The notes: generated by a model from the letters alone, not told the origin. DNA of 64,000 nt from Mya arenaria (GCF_026914265.1 NC_069125.1:4413056-4477055), one strand, 5' to 3'; shown: positions 1-13,700, numbered from the stretch's first letter. Numbers and translations: made by a program.

Positions 1-68
1 ATAGCATTCACTAAAAATAGAAAATCATGTATGTTTTAATTTTAATTGTGTTATGACTGTAATTTCAG

Positions 69-163
69 GATGGCATCGCCGTTTGAACTTTTCTGCCGGT
101 CGGTCAATCCTGCAGTTTTACGTTTTGCTGAGTCTGCTGCTGAGGGAATCCAAAATGGTGAAG
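69..163 (+). CDS. Possible coding exon of an unidentified gene
   Basis: The segment lies between a good acceptor (pyrimidine-rich, ending ...taatttcag) and a donor (gaag/gtaaca). One frame reads MASPFELFCRSVNPAVLRFA and continues open to the donor, ending in phase 1. The ATG is one base after the acceptor and has G at +4, so this could be a first coding exon after a 5' UTR intron or an internal exon. A second frame is also open. I do not recognise the product, and no matching downstream exon was found on this strand before 20 kb. Confidence 0.4.
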
Positions 164-2028
164 GTAACACATCAACTGGTGTCAATGGACGTTTTTATTG
201 ACATTTGATACATCAAATCTGGACTGAAAATATTAAGGAGACCAATTTTTGTCGCCTTAATCCAGCGGTCCCCATAATGCCTAGATTAATATATATATGG
301 TCACCTTAATATCTGTAGTAGATGTATATATATATGGTATATGCAATATACCAATTGTATTTCAACGCAATTAGAATAAGAATACTGATTATAACTGTTA
401 TCTCCATGACATGTATATGCTCATTCATAAAATGACAAAGAATTTATATTTGTCTGTTTATAAATAAGTTCGTCCAAATAAAATAAGGGGCACTTTACTA
501 TACTAGCGCGACTAGTTGGCCATTTTCTACCCGAAGCATTCACGTTAGGCATCATATTGATAGTTCACTTTAAATACAACCCACAGTTTAAGCCAATGAA
601 GTTGCAGATAGGCAATAATTGAGAATTTTACCTTTTGCGGGTGTTTGAACGTCCGCCTTCTGCCAATCATTCGATACAGCACTCCCTGCGTCACATTTTG
701 CGTTTTCAGTGTACCGCACTACCCCGAATTTAAAAAGGCAATGAGGTGGTATTCTAAGTCAGTTATTGACCTGAAGTAAGTTCTTAATGAATAAGAAGGG
801 CTCATTTGCTACGCTCACTCCGCCCATACTTCATGTCATCTAACTATTACTTGGAACATTACGTGTTAGTTGATTAGTGTCGCCATTACAGTTTTTTTAA
901 CATAGTACATGTGGTGTGAATATGAAAGCTCTATTAATTATAGAATTGTTGCAAATTACAAGGGCTATAATCCAGTCATGCCCGTGAGAATCTGACTATT
1001 ATTATAGGAACCAAGGTCTCATTTATATTTAACTACTGTTTGGTGAATATTAAATACGAAACAGGTGCCCCGTTGTGTTCATAATCCATTTTATAGCAAC
1101 TTTGACAACTTCAATGGCCACAATCAACTCAGGCATGGATCCGGCTGGTTTTCGAAAGGGGCCGTGATTTAATCAATATATAACTACTGTATAACTATTG
1201 TATACGTCCGATAAACTTACGAGGCTGTATTGTGTTCACAAGCCCTATTATAACAATTTATTTTAACAATATCAAGGGGCCATATTCAAGTCATACTTAG
1301 TGGATCTAGCTGGTTGTCGTAAAGGACCGTGATTAAGCAATTAGTTCACTACTGTATATGTTTAATAAACATCTTGTAATAAATTTGGGATTTATTGAGT
1401 TTACAATCACAATTATTGAAATCAACATCGAGTTGTCTTGCAAGGGAGAGTATAACAAAAAGAACTGCACTCTCTGTGAAGTTTTTGTCTCCCTTAGACT
1501 GTAATTTTCACGTAAGATATGTTTGACCAAGATACATTTAAAACTGAATACTTTATCGCGTTTACAAGAAATTGTTTACAGGTGAACGCACCCACGGCCG
1601 AACGGACGATGGACACAGCACCATCGCATAGGCTCCTCTAGCCTTTGGTCAGAACTAAACTTGGGCTGTAAAAGAACTTTCAACGAACAAAACAAACGGT
1701 GACATGAGGGCTTCGTAGTACTAGTACGGAGTAGCAGTCTGGTGTATGTTTTTGGACAAAAGCGACATAACTCATTATATATTAAACTCAATCCTTCTCT
1801 AGCAGCATGTGTACCAAAATTATATTTAAGTGTTTTTTTTGCGTGATGGCCTAACCTTTTGCACTTCGTCAACGACGACTCCAACACTATACCAATTACC
1901 AGATCTTTTTCTTTGAAGACGGATCAGCAAGCAGCTATTTCTGTACATTTGAGCGTTCAGACTTGCTGAACAATTAGGCGAAAAAAATAACGAAATTTTA
2001 CCAAAAAAGAACAAGAAGGGAAACAAAC
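164..2028. other. No supported gene; degenerate ~160-bp duplication inside
   Basis: AT-rich sequence without a convincing exon. Within about 960-1370 a block containing 'ttgtgttca', 'ggatc(c/t)', 'gctggtt', 'gtgatt(t)aa' and 'actactgtata' occurs twice in direct order, with a third partial copy before it. It looks like an old tandem duplication. Confidence 0.45.
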
Positions 2029-4990
2029 CTGAAGACAATTGTGGACTGTCAAAAGTCTGTAGGGCAGAAAGACGTACAGAGCCAAAGCAGACACGGGTAG
2101 ATAGTCTGGCACCTTAACCTCTTGATGTGGCATATCTATCGCCGAAACCTGTGGTGCTTAAAATGAAGGTGTTTATTCCTTCAAAAACGTTATTGCAGAC
2201 AATCGATATGCAACAGAATGCACTAGAACGAAATGTTCCTACGTTTACAAAATTATTGCAATAGCTACACTTGGAAGTCAAATAATCATTGATAAACCTG
2301 GTCTTTTCAGATAGCACATGAACTTGTTAATGATACCGTTTGTTAGCAGTTTACCCAGCAACGAATATACAATAATCCCTACAATATGCACAGGAATAGA
2401 CAAAAATAGACTGAAAATGTCCATTAAGTCTGAAAGTTATCTCTTGTTAAAATAATCATTTGGAAAGAAAGAAAGAATGCACCTAATAGAAGCTACTGAC
2501 AAAGGTTTACAAAGGTCTAACAGTGACGCGGATTGTACAATTACTACCGTTGGACATGAAACTATTAATAGTTTAAAGAGCACATACATTTGTTTGTAAT
2601 ACGTTGTACTAGCAATGAAACAAACAAAACCCTTATACAATATGCACAGTTGGAATTTAAGAATAAGCATAAAGGCTTGAACTGTTCCTTCTGAAAGTTG
2701 TTCTTTTGTTTATAATCTGGACGAGACCCTTAAGGGGCACTTCATCCAAAGTATTCTTGTTAGTGAAAATATATACCAGTGTTTACAAGTTTGCAAATGC
2801 CAGTGGTGTCGTCAATGTCAAGATGGCCAGCACCAGTTCCACTCTGGTAACTCACTTTGTGGTAAATTGAAATGTTTAAAAATTGCGATCCGATTCAAAC
2901 ATCGTATGAATAGTTCATGGCTTATGATAGTTAAGAAAAGTTTATTTATCGATACAAATACACTCATTTATCTAAGATAAATTTAAAGCTGGAATGAATC
3001 GTGTGCTTGGTATATAACCAGGCCTGGTGTTACTATCTAGAAGCCATGCGATTATGCCTCTAGTTTCAGAAAACCGAGCTTAAATGATTGCTTGAAAACT
3101 ATTGCATGAGGCCTCAGATGTAAAATATAATAATATATCTTGTCAGAGCTCTTCAGCATAATGCAAGAAGTTCCATATATTATTGTGTTTTTTCAATCAG
3201 GACTAGCGTCGACTTGAGAAGAATATGCAATTATATATCTCGCTGAGTAATTTAAATCACAATGCGTGATATAAACAAAGTCAAACAATCGATAATTATC
3301 TGATGTACTAAATTTTATACACCGGCCTTAACCTAAAATCGAGAAACTTTCATGTGCAGAATGGGACATCTAGGACATTAAGGCGGAGAAATTTGGACAC
3401 AGAACATACAGTACATTTGTTGGTATAAGTGTAAGATCGTATCTTATTTCACGAGTGTTACAGAAAACTATATACTCAGGCCTAGTGAGTCCTCCAGTGA
3501 AAATATTTTTCGACGATCACGAATGAAATAAAATATATTTTACAGTAAAACGACTCTCTCAAGCCGATGGCGTAGACTGTCGTTGTGAAATAGTTCTCCA
3601 GGATTTTTTTTGTTTTTAATTTATTATATGCTTCTGTTTTATTATAAATATGTCATAAATATGAGGTAATATGTCGATATTTTTATTCACGCATTTATGA
3701 TCCTAAAAATAACAGGCAATGTACAAATTATATTTAAATTTGACAGAGCATGAATACATTCTCCGAAGTAAACTGGAATAAATATTTGATTCTTTTATAT
3801 AAATTGACCTTGTGTTAAAACAAGAGTAAAGAACAAAGTCATGACGAATTTTAAAAGTACTTCTTGCAGTAAACATATCAAATTGATATTTTCATTGCCG
3901 TTTTTTGTTACTGATACAACTCCATATTTCACCGAATAGCATACAAAAATAGTGCCCTACCGGTTAAAATCAACGAGTGTTTTTGTTTTATCGTTTTCTT
4001 TACCACAGCAACAATGTATTATCTCTGTTTACACCCTAACATCATATCAGGTCCATTAAAACAACACGCAATTGCCGTACTTCTTTATACATGGCAGAAT
4101 CAGGTTGTGGTGGGGTAGTTTTAATATGTTCAGAAACCTTAATGTTTCTGCTATGTGTTCATGCTTCAAATAAAATTACAAGACTTTCGTTGAAAATGAC
4201 TTCTGCTCCTTAGGAGTGTGTATCCTAGGAAGCAAGCAACACATTTAAAATAACTTATTTAATATTTGAATTGTGGAAAATAATCTTGTACGTTTAACGA
4301 AAAGCAAACCAGTTGGTGCTTTTCACCATTAGTCCTAATCCTTCCAGGTAGAGGGGTTATGGTGTTGACACAAGACATGATTGGTTAAATAGTTTACCAC
4401 TAAATTATCGGGGCTTATTTGAAGAGGATGTTGCATACACATTTTGTCAGCTCAATGTCCTCTCGATATATGTCCTACCGTTTAACATTAAGTTCTTACA
4501 TTAATTTAAAATTTATTTCAACAAGATTGTATTTAACTCTGAGTTTTCACACATGATTATGTAAAAAGTATTTAGTATGTTTCAAACACACCAAGTCCTA
4601 AAGAATGGAATTGTTGCCTCAAGTGTAGACAAACTTTTTGTTAAGATTTTGAAAATATTTTATTACATGGGCATGACCTACAATCAAACTTGATCTACGT
4701 TATATCATGACATATTGTAACAAATTTCATGAGGGATTTATTGAAAAAACGAATCAGAGGTTTAATTGTCATCCAGGAAAGTACAGTTCAGATTAAAATA
4801 TTCAGATCTATAGAACTTTTCGGGAAACTAATTGAAGTGTTTGATCTCAGGACATTGCACGACAAGCATTCTTTTTGTGAGTTACATCACAAATAAGCAT
4901 TAACAAACATCTTTAAAACCAATTAAAATACCTTGCAAATCTTACAAAAACCACATTATTAGATTATATAATTGTTTTAAAATGCATTAT
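2024..4990. repeat. Segmental duplication, copy A
   Basis: 2024-4010 and 4490-4990 are diverged but clearly alignable, in the same order and orientation, to 34755-37275 and 39705-40225. Shared landmarks include 'gaaaaccgagcttaaatg', 'gaaatagttctccagga', 'atttcaccg..ta..catacaaaaatagtgccct' and 'acatgggcatgacc'. Copy A is shorter. It lacks about 500 bp around the first CD225 exon and the insertions at 37.3-39.7 kb. Confidence 0.75.
2029..2866 (-). pseudogene. Decayed copy of the CD225/dispanin-like gene
   Basis: Two exon-sized blocks match exons 2 and 3 of the gene at 34000-35618. Block 2787-2866 (80 bp) reads HKVSYQSGTGAGHLDIDDTT with the same frame and donor, but its acceptor dinucleotide is AA (2868-2867) where the intact gene has AG. 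Block 2029-2148 (120 bp, exactly the exon 3 length) is open and reads VKVPDYLPVSALALYVFLPY, with AG before it and GT after it. The first exon is absent, because the homologous stretch jumps over it near position 3057. I found no last exon below 2029. With no start exon and a lost acceptor this is best read as a pseudogene, although exon 3 alone is uninterrupted. Confidence 0.7.
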
Positions 4991-5052
4991 TACGTTTACA
5001 AATTAGTTAAAGTTAAAAAACATACAGTTTATGAACATCAAAAGCGTTAAAA

Positions 5053-7222
5053 TACCAGTACTTACCAGAGCGCCAAACCTTGCACAATACCTCAACACCA
5101 CCGACACAGTGCCAATGCTTTCACAATACCTCAACACTGACGGCACAGTGTCAATGCTTTCACAATACCTCAACACTGACGACACAGTGCCAATGCTTTT
5201 ACAATTCCTCAACACTGACCACACATTGCCAAGACGTTCACAATACAACAACACCGAGGACACAGCGCAATGGCTTTCACAATACCTCAACACAGACAAC
5301 ACAGCGCCATGGCTTTTACAATACCTCAACACTGACGACACAACGCCAAGCTTTCACAATACCTCAACACGAAATACACAGTGTCAAGGCTTTCACAACA
5401 CCTCAATACTGACGATGCAGCGCCATGGCTTTCATAATACCTCAACACGGACGACACAGAGCCGAACCCTTTACAATACCTAAAAAATGTCGATACAGTG
5501 CTAAGGCTTTTACAATCCCTTAACACAAGAGAGACAGCGACACGTAATTCACAATACCCTTAACAAGGAAGACACAGCGTCAAGGCTTTTACAATACCAC
5601 AACACAAACGACACAGGGACATGGCATTAACAAAACCTAAACACGGACGATACATCGACACGGCATTCACAATACCCTACACGGTAGACAAAGCGCCAAG
5701 GCTTTTACAATCCCTCAACACCGACGACACAGCGCCGAAACTTTTACAATACCTCAACACCGACATCACAGCGCCAAGGATTTTACAAAAACCTCAACAA
5801 TCATGACACAGTGTCAAGGCTTTCTCTATACCTCAACACTGACGACAAGGCGCAAAGGCATAAACACGTCCTCAAAACCGACGACAAAGCGTCGATGTTC
5901 TAATTCCTAAAATCTGACGACACCGGAGACGGCATTCACAATACCCCAACACGGACGACACAGCGCCAAAGCCTTAACAATACTTCAAAAATGTGAACAC
6001 ATTGTCAAGGTTTTTACAATTCCTCAACACAAACGACACAGCAACACGGCATTCACAATATCCCAACAGTGTCGACAGATCACAAAGACCTTTACAATTC
6101 CTAAACACCGACGACACAGAGCCGAAACTTTTACAATTCCTCAACACCGACGACACAGCGCCAAGGCTTTTAAATCCATGATTACATACGACACAGCGAC
6201 ATGGCATTCACAATACCCAAACACGGTCGACAGAGGACCAAGACCGTCGCAATTTCTTAACACCGACGACACAGTGCCGAAACTTTTACAATACCTCAAC
6301 ACCGACGACACAGCGCTAAGGTTTTTACAATACCTCAACTCCCACGACACATTGCCAAGGCTTTCACTATACCTAAACACTGACGACACGGCGCAAAGGC
6401 ATAGCGAATATCACAACACCGACCGGACAGGGCCAATGGCAATGCATTAATAATTCCTCAACCGTTACGCCGACTACGTATCCCAAGGCATTTAAAATTC
6501 CCCAACACCGAAGACTTTCACTATACCTAAACACTAACGACGCAGCTCTGCGACTTTCACAATTCCTCAACAGCAACGACACAGCGACATGGCATTCATA
6601 AGACCCCATCATGGTCGAAACAGCGCCAAAGCTTTTACAATCCCTCAACACTGACGACACAGCGCCAAGGCATTAACAATCCCTAAACACCAATGACACT
6701 TTGCCAAGGCATTCCCTATTACTCAACACTGACGACACAGCGCCAATGCATTAACAATTCCAAAACACCAATGACACTTTGCCAAGGCTTTCACTATTCT
6801 TCAACACTGACGACACAGCGCCAAGGCATTAACAATCCCTAAACACCAATGACACTTTGCCAAGGCATTCACTATTCCTCAACAAAGACGACACAGCGCC
6901 AATGCATTAACAATCCCTAAACACAAATGACACTTTGCCAAGGCTTTCACTATTCCTCAACACTGACGAAACAGCGCCAATGCATTAACAATCCATAAAC
7001 ACCAATGCCACTTTGCCAAGGCCTTCACCATTCCTCAACACTGACGAAACAGCGCCAAGGCATTAACAATTCCTCATCACCGACGACACAGGGCAGAGGT
7101 ATCAACAAATCTTCAACACCGACGACGAAGCGCGAAGGCTTCACAATTCCTTAACACTGACGCCGCAGCGCCAAGGCTTCACAATTCCTCAACACTGACG
7201 CCGCAGCGCCAAGGCATTCTTA
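5053..7222. repeat. 39-bp minisatellite, about 55 units
   Basis: The unit is of the form cacaatacctcaacactgac followed by gacacagtgccaaggcttt, 39 bp, with many substitutions and small indels. Because 39 is a multiple of three, 13-residue repeat reading frames are open on both strands for up to 150 codons, but they shift frame repeatedly and have no splice or start context, so I do not call genes. From about 6650 to 7070 two unit variants alternate, giving a 78-bp higher-order period. Confidence 0.9.
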
Positions 7223-9000
7223 ATTGCTATTTTAGCAACAGGTGGCATTCATATGATGTGTCAAATATAACACTATTGAAGAATTACGTTACATTTAAAA
7301 ATCACTTTTCTGAGCCCGAGTCTCCAACTGAGCCCGGAGCTTTTGCTTCTATGTTGATATATGCTACCACTCTTATAAATTAGTATATATTTGATGAAAC
7401 CCTTTATCTGTCCTCTATCGTGCAATGGATATATGGTCATCGACTACTGATCGATGGGAAACCGAATCAGTTCCTGCAGCCGCATGCTTACATGAAAAGA
7501 CATGTCAAAATAAAATTGACCTGATTATGTAGGTAATAAAATTAGAATCAACCTAGACTACCTTTAATTGCACAAAACTAGGTTTTAACAAATTTCATCG
7601 TTAAAGAATTTACATTTCTTACCCGAAGATAGTCACCTCTTATTGGCCTCCGCTTGTACGAACCAGAAACACCATTTTGTAACACTTTAACACGTTGACA
7701 TAATCTGCATGATATATAATTCAATACAGACTTAGTTGTGTGACCAGCCGATATAACCAACGCTATATAGCACTGGAATGCCGGTCTCAGATACCGAGGG
7801 GAGGTTGCAGCTCTAATGTATGCAGTGAAAATCAATAATAGAACAAAGTGGCTTATACAGTTAAATGTGTTTGCTAAAATGTCTGCATAAACGTATCAGA
7901 TTAATAACCTAAAAAAATATACCGTTGTGTTTCAGTCAATGATTGACACATAACATAAATTGCTTTTCGTAAAAAGTACACTATAAAAACATTGCAGAAT
8001 TATCATTAAGGCCAGATAGTACCAAATATTCAAGGCAAAAGTCCAAGTGGCTAGGGAACGGCCGAAGTAGGTTTCTCCAATAAGTAGGAATGATCTAACA
8101 ACAAACTGATTTAATTGGTACGAAGAGTCCACAATATCCGCGTAGGAAACTTTTATTGTATGCGCGTACAAACGAATGCTACTTTTAATCATTTTTCAAG
8201 CTCAAAATCATGTTCAAGATATAAATTGCCAGTACTATTTTGTTTTGATACATTTTGCATTTGTAAACATTACTGCTCATGTACAGCTTTTTTCGTTCGT
8301 AGTATGGAACTTCTTTCGCAGCGGCGGAGTCACGCGGTTGTAATAAATCCAGGAGCATTTGACCTTGACATTCACTGCAAGACTGTGGTTAATACACACT
8401 AAGCTAGTATATGTTCACGTCAGTATTGCTCTAAGCGATTGAACTGAACTACGATTTCTGAAAATACGTAGTATCACTGAGGATCACCTAATATAACAAT
8501 TATATTGTGACAAATGAATATCGACCCGGTTGTAAGTAATCATTATGTGCGATTAACCGGTGCGGACGGTTTGAAATGTATCTAGCGGATTATTTAATAT
8601 AACAGTAAGTACAATTTAATATTTCCATTAAAAATAATTCGCTTATGTGTTGTGTCGCTAAGATTTGTATCTATAGACTAAACATTAAAATCATTACTAA
8701 GTATTTTATTTTAACTATTTCCAGCATTTTATCGCCATTCCAAGTTTAGCAGAGATTGAGTTCTTTAGTCGTCAATAAAATTCATCCTTTGTGTCGTTTG
8801 GGTACCTCCTATGTTCCTCTAAACAGCGTTTTTATCTTACTTTTTATCATGTATCTGTAGTTTTTAGTGGAACAGCTTCACAATTTTTAAGGTGCCAACA
8901 GCCTCCGATTTAAATTTGAAGTGAACTCTTGCGCTGATTTTGTATTTGCGACAACTGTGTCAGAATGTTTTTTTAATTTAATTATAATTCGCTCCCGAAA
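7223..9000. other. No supported gene; dispersed repeat pieces
   Basis: 7240-7330 resembles 42195-42285, and 7340-7490 resembles 12590-12725 (shared 'gatgaaaccctt', 'ggatatatggtcatcgacta', 'ccgaatc.gttcctgc.gccgca'). Two minus-strand open frames (7578-7835 and 7932-8192) have some splice-like flanks but no recognisable product. Confidence 0.4.
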
Positions 9001-9440
9001 GTAGAAATTTGTCGAGATTTTGCGGTTCGCCTAATCATGACTAACATGACATTATATTCCATTTTATTTCTTGGGGCGAACCCAGAACAATAATCCTAGG
9101 CAACCGAGCAGAAAGTGTGATTCTGGTGAGCAATTTCATAATATGTCCCGTTTCTTTGGACATAAATGTACCAATCTGACAGCAGTAAACAGAATGAACT
9201 TCGAATCAATTTATAAGTGGTGTGTTAGAGAAGTAGATTATCCGATCTTGTGACACTGTTCAGATTACATGTCCTCGTGTCCTGGGTTGTTTTTTTTCGA
9301 ATAGACGACAGTTGCACAAACACATTAATCTTTCCCTAATGTCAACTTCCCAGTGTGTAACAATGTATAAAACTCTAATCGAAGGTGTTTCGACAGAAGT
9401 ACATGTGTATATAACAACACAGTACAATTAGTGAAGTTTT
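8880..9440. repeat. Dispersed repeat similar to 38810-39430
   Basis: Shared landmarks in the same order: 'tgcggttcg', 'ttccattttatt', 'gcagtaaacag', 'gagaagtagat' and 'catgtcctcgtgtcct'. The order relative to the other duplicated blocks differs between the two places, so this is either part of a rearranged duplication or an independent dispersed repeat. Confidence 0.55.
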
Positions 9441-9899
9441 CTTTCAAACGTTTATGTGAAACTTCATTGCTGATTTGATTTCATTACAGACCTGTATAAA
9501 CAATCATAATGTGATCAAGAAACTTGCATACATTCAAAAAAATCGCTTGCCTTTAGTATGCGTTTTTTTTTTATTAAACTCACCTTTAAGTGTTTCGTTA
9601 TATCTTCGAAATGAAAGAAAGTGTTTGTTTTTTGCCGCTCGGTTCATTTTTTCTGCTTGAAAAGTGATCGAATAGAAAATTAATTTGGTGAGGCCTTAAC
9701 GCATGGTAGTAAATGAAACCATGCTTATACTTTATCAGACCATTGGCTACTCTCCATTGTTGTAGTTTTGGAACTGAATAGTTTGTGATTTAAGTCATTT
9801 GCTGAACATATGTACATATGTCAAGTTCTATTGGTTCAAAAGTAAGGTCACTAGGCAAAATGTTGTGTATAACTGTTATTCTAGAGACTATATTTTCTG

Positions 9900-10790
9900 T
9901 CCTATGTTGATGAAACTAGCTTGGTTTTGAAGCTGGGAAACCTGTTGAAAAAAATTTATATGCATATATGCAAACAAAATGTTTAAAATCAAATACAACA
10001 CTTTATTCTTAATCATTTAAAAAGCCTTTCTGTGTGTATTAATTCTTATTCAAACGGGCCTTTCAAAATCTTTTTAACGCCTTTGTTATATCTTAACATT
10101 TGATATGCACATTGACTAGCGTGCATTTGTGTTTGATTTAAAACCAACGAAGTCATGAAGGTTATTAATTTTGACAGCGTTTCATCCGACATTAAATATG
10201 TTAATGGCATCAGGTGATCAATGTCACAATGGAATGAATAGTTTTAATTATTATGACGCACATTGATTCAAATTTAATGTTAATTCGTACCCAGGGTCTA
10301 TATACAGGGCTCTATTAGTATTTCAAAGATTGCAACTACAAATGAACAAAACCATTATAAAATGACAATGTTCTTTGTTACTAGTATATTTATTACATTT
10401 TAAAACGCAAATATTTATAATGCCAAAAGATTAAGCTATACAATTTGTGTCGTGATAATTTTATAAAAAAAATGATTTCATGCTACGATTTAAACCGTTT
10501 TGATTGCTGCGATGTTTCAATCTTAGTTTTGGAATTAATATTTAAAGTTTTTTAACAACATATATGTTTTTCGTGCTTACAATTTACACAATTGTTTATG
10601 AAATAAGAAATCATCAGACTTTTTGAAACATAGCATCGATATGTCCTTAGCTTTAAGAGGAGACCGATCTATGGGCATTCTCATGATGAATGGGTTTTTT
10701 TTGCATGATCATGACATGACTATTCTATGTTTTTAATTTCCTTAATTAATCAAAGCGTTGAATAAGCGCTAAAGGCGGCGTAGTACATAC
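9900..10790. repeat. Direct duplicate of about 14890-15590, first copy
   Basis: Shared in order: 'cattcaaacgg/gtattcaaaccg acctttcaaaa', 'catttgatatgcaca.tgacta', 'aacgaagtc', 'attaattttgac', 'taattcgtac' and 'acattttaaaacgcaa'. No coding sequence was recognised in either copy. Confidence 0.65.
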
Positions 10791-13700
10791 CTCTAGCACA
10801 CCTCATGTCGATCTATGGGGTTATATAAGGCTATAATATAAGAGTGCAGGATGACCCATTTGGACATGTGATAAAAAATTTTAAGATAAATGCTGAATTG
10901 TGGTATCGCACTAAAGGGGACAGAATGTCTCAACGTATAATTGCTCAAAATTAAACTGCCAGGTAAAACATCGGACTCTACAGATTCACAGTGATATAAA
11001 TGTACCGCTGTTGACATTTTTTCATTTTTTTGAAATGAATCTCAATTTAAGAAAACTTATGTACAGACGATGAAATCGTATCTCAGATTTTGTTTTAAAA
11101 CACACCTTTTAAGGCAATGTGCTTTCTTTTAAATGATGGCATCATAATTTGTTATGTGTTCATGACTCAGTTTTGTATAATTATAGATGTGGCGAACGTT
11201 TCAACAATGTCTGTTTGAATTCAAGATTAAATATAACGTTTTCCTCTTGTGATTTACATGGAAATCTAACTATTTCAAATATATGTTTTTATTATAAAAC
11301 AGAAATAGAAATAAACGTATGCCTTACTAAAAACTACAAATTAGGTAATAATTGTTTGCAATTAATTTGTTGTCAAACATGCAGATAGATATTTTAATTG
11401 ACACATGATAATGTAATTTGGATAATATTTTTTCATTATATAGAGAGCGGGCCATTATCTTCGTCACTCTCAGATAGGTCTTCAGTCTGGGAAGTAAACA
11501 AATAATGACTTTGAGCAAAAGACAACCCTCAACTGTTTGTTGTCAACAGAATAAGTGGCATAACTCTACAATTACTAAAGTCAGAGTCACCTGCACACTG
11601 GATCAAATTAGAATCTTAAATGATATGACATTTCATTAGCTATTTCCAGTTTCGATAGCCGTTCACCTCGTGACCCTTCATTTCTCCGCTGGAAAGTGAA
11701 ATACTTAACAAACATTTATTATAATCAAAGCTCGTGATGAGCCTACTCCGCCCTTTAATTCTGTGCATGGTGTCCCATGACATATTTTTCTTCAATGTGC
11801 ATGTTGCCCCATGAAATCGTTATAGTTAAATACCAACCAAAGACTATGTACTTTGTGATTCTATATCACCCAACATGTATTTGTATGGATGTTATAATTT
11901 CTTTAGACATTGAGTTCAAGAATAAACCGTGAAAGTGTAAGCACTCATTTCAAACATAGTCCTTTTTGTTTTTATGGTGAAGGAAAAGCACGCGGAAAGG
12001 ACAGCTCTTATTTCGAAAAGATCCTTTGATACTTCTGCGTGCTCGTTATGCACCGATACACTAAAATATGTGAAGTAAAATATGTGTAGGTTAACCAGTA
12101 CTTAGTACATCACTTTTCCAAGCACATACCTTAAAATGTCAATCGCCAGGCAAGGTAGCTTCTTGTATCAACTTTTAATGTATTTCGGTAAGACGTGGCC
12201 AGGAATCGAGCCTACAACCTCCCGTTCCGTAGGCCATTGAGCTTCCTCATTTCTTCCTTTCTAAGCCTGGTGTTTTGGTTCATCGATGGCAAGACCTCGG
12301 TCAGGCGGCACTTACCACGGCCTTAACAGCGTTGAAATTATCTGGAAGGTATAAGGTGAAATTTCCCTTAAACTAATTAAACAGGTATTTTACGTGAGGG
12401 TTCTTCATACTACATTCTCGTATGATATAGCCTGGGTGGAAGCTTTGGATATTTTGTCCGAGTTTGATAAAATAACAATTGAAATTTGCCAATTACTGAG
12501 TTCATTTGATCCCAGATGCTAAACTTTGGCGATTTTTTATGTGAAAGCCATGAAACAAAATGTATTAACAGCTTTTGATTCAATGATGATAAATGCCACC
12601 AGTCTTATAAACTATTTAAAGGTTGATGAAACCCTTTGTGTTATCTGTCTACTGTCGTGCAAAGGATATATGGTCATCGACTACAGATCAATGGGACCCG
12701 AATCGGTTCCTGCTGCCGCATATAATTGTTCTAATTTATCTATTTTTCATTATTTTTATCAACTAAAATCGTGTAATGACATTGACTAACATTTATATAT
12801 TATTTATAATATACCAACAATTGTTTAATTTTTTAAGACAACATAGCCGCAGCTAATGGTCATTAAAAATGGTTGCCCTAAGCCACAACTCCCCTAAAAT
12901 GCATACTATTGTTGTCTCGCGTATGGATTGTTTCCATTACGTATTGTATCACAGTGAGTACTTAAATTACTTTATCAGTTGTGTGTTGTTGTTTTTTTAC
13001 GTTATTCTTCTTTGTTTTCAAGTTGATGCTGCCTCCGATAAAGCTCAAATTTCTAATAGATTGTTGATGATTGTTGGGACATGTGTCAGGTCAAGGCTAT
13101 ACAAACTCGTTAAAGCCACAAGTAGACTTGTGTAACAGTGACCTCGTGATTCACTGACGTTGGGCAAAGACTTAAACCTTGGTCTTAACTTAAAACATGT
13201 AATAAGATATTCAAAGCGTGGTACAAATGTTGCAAGAGACAATGCCCACATGTGTGACAAGGCCCTTAGCTTTTGCTTTCATAATTATTGACTTATGCTG
13301 CTTGTTTGACACAGCAGGCCAACGTTTGCGTTTGCTCCGCGGCGTTCTTATTATACAATGTATTATGACTTACATTTACCAATTAACTGTATCGGGAATA
13401 TTGTATATTGCGAGAATCGTCACGACAACAGGAAGTCAGAAACAACACAAACCTATCTATCATGTTTACAAATCATATGTATCAGAGTTGCATCCAGCTA
13501 CAGTTTCTTGTATCATTTAATGAAGTATATCAACAGGAGAGGAAGAAAAAAGAACTGCTGAAGGTTATCCTTAACTGTACTTTACTCTAATTATATCCAT
13601 TCGGGATATTGAGTTAAAGCCAAGGTATTATCCCAAATCGTTCGCTCATTTTCAAATTCTACAAAAGTATATTGCCCGTTTGTATAAGTAAATGTGTGTA

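Noticed and set aside
5003..6660. 13-residue repeat proteins on both strands (RYCES...SSVL and NTDDTAPRLLQ types)
   Set aside because: 39-bp minisatellite, with the frame shifting between short open frames every few hundred bases.
7578..7835. Minus-strand frame ending VSGSYKRRPIRGDYLR before a gtaaga donor
   Set aside because: The peptide looks protein-like and has plausible borders, but no domain was recognised, no partner exon was found, and it sits in a mosaic of dispersed repeats.
7932..8192. Minus-strand frame with a hydrophobic C-terminus, perhaps another CD225 last exon
   Set aside because: No sequence match to the 34000-34149 exon and no neighbouring core exon.
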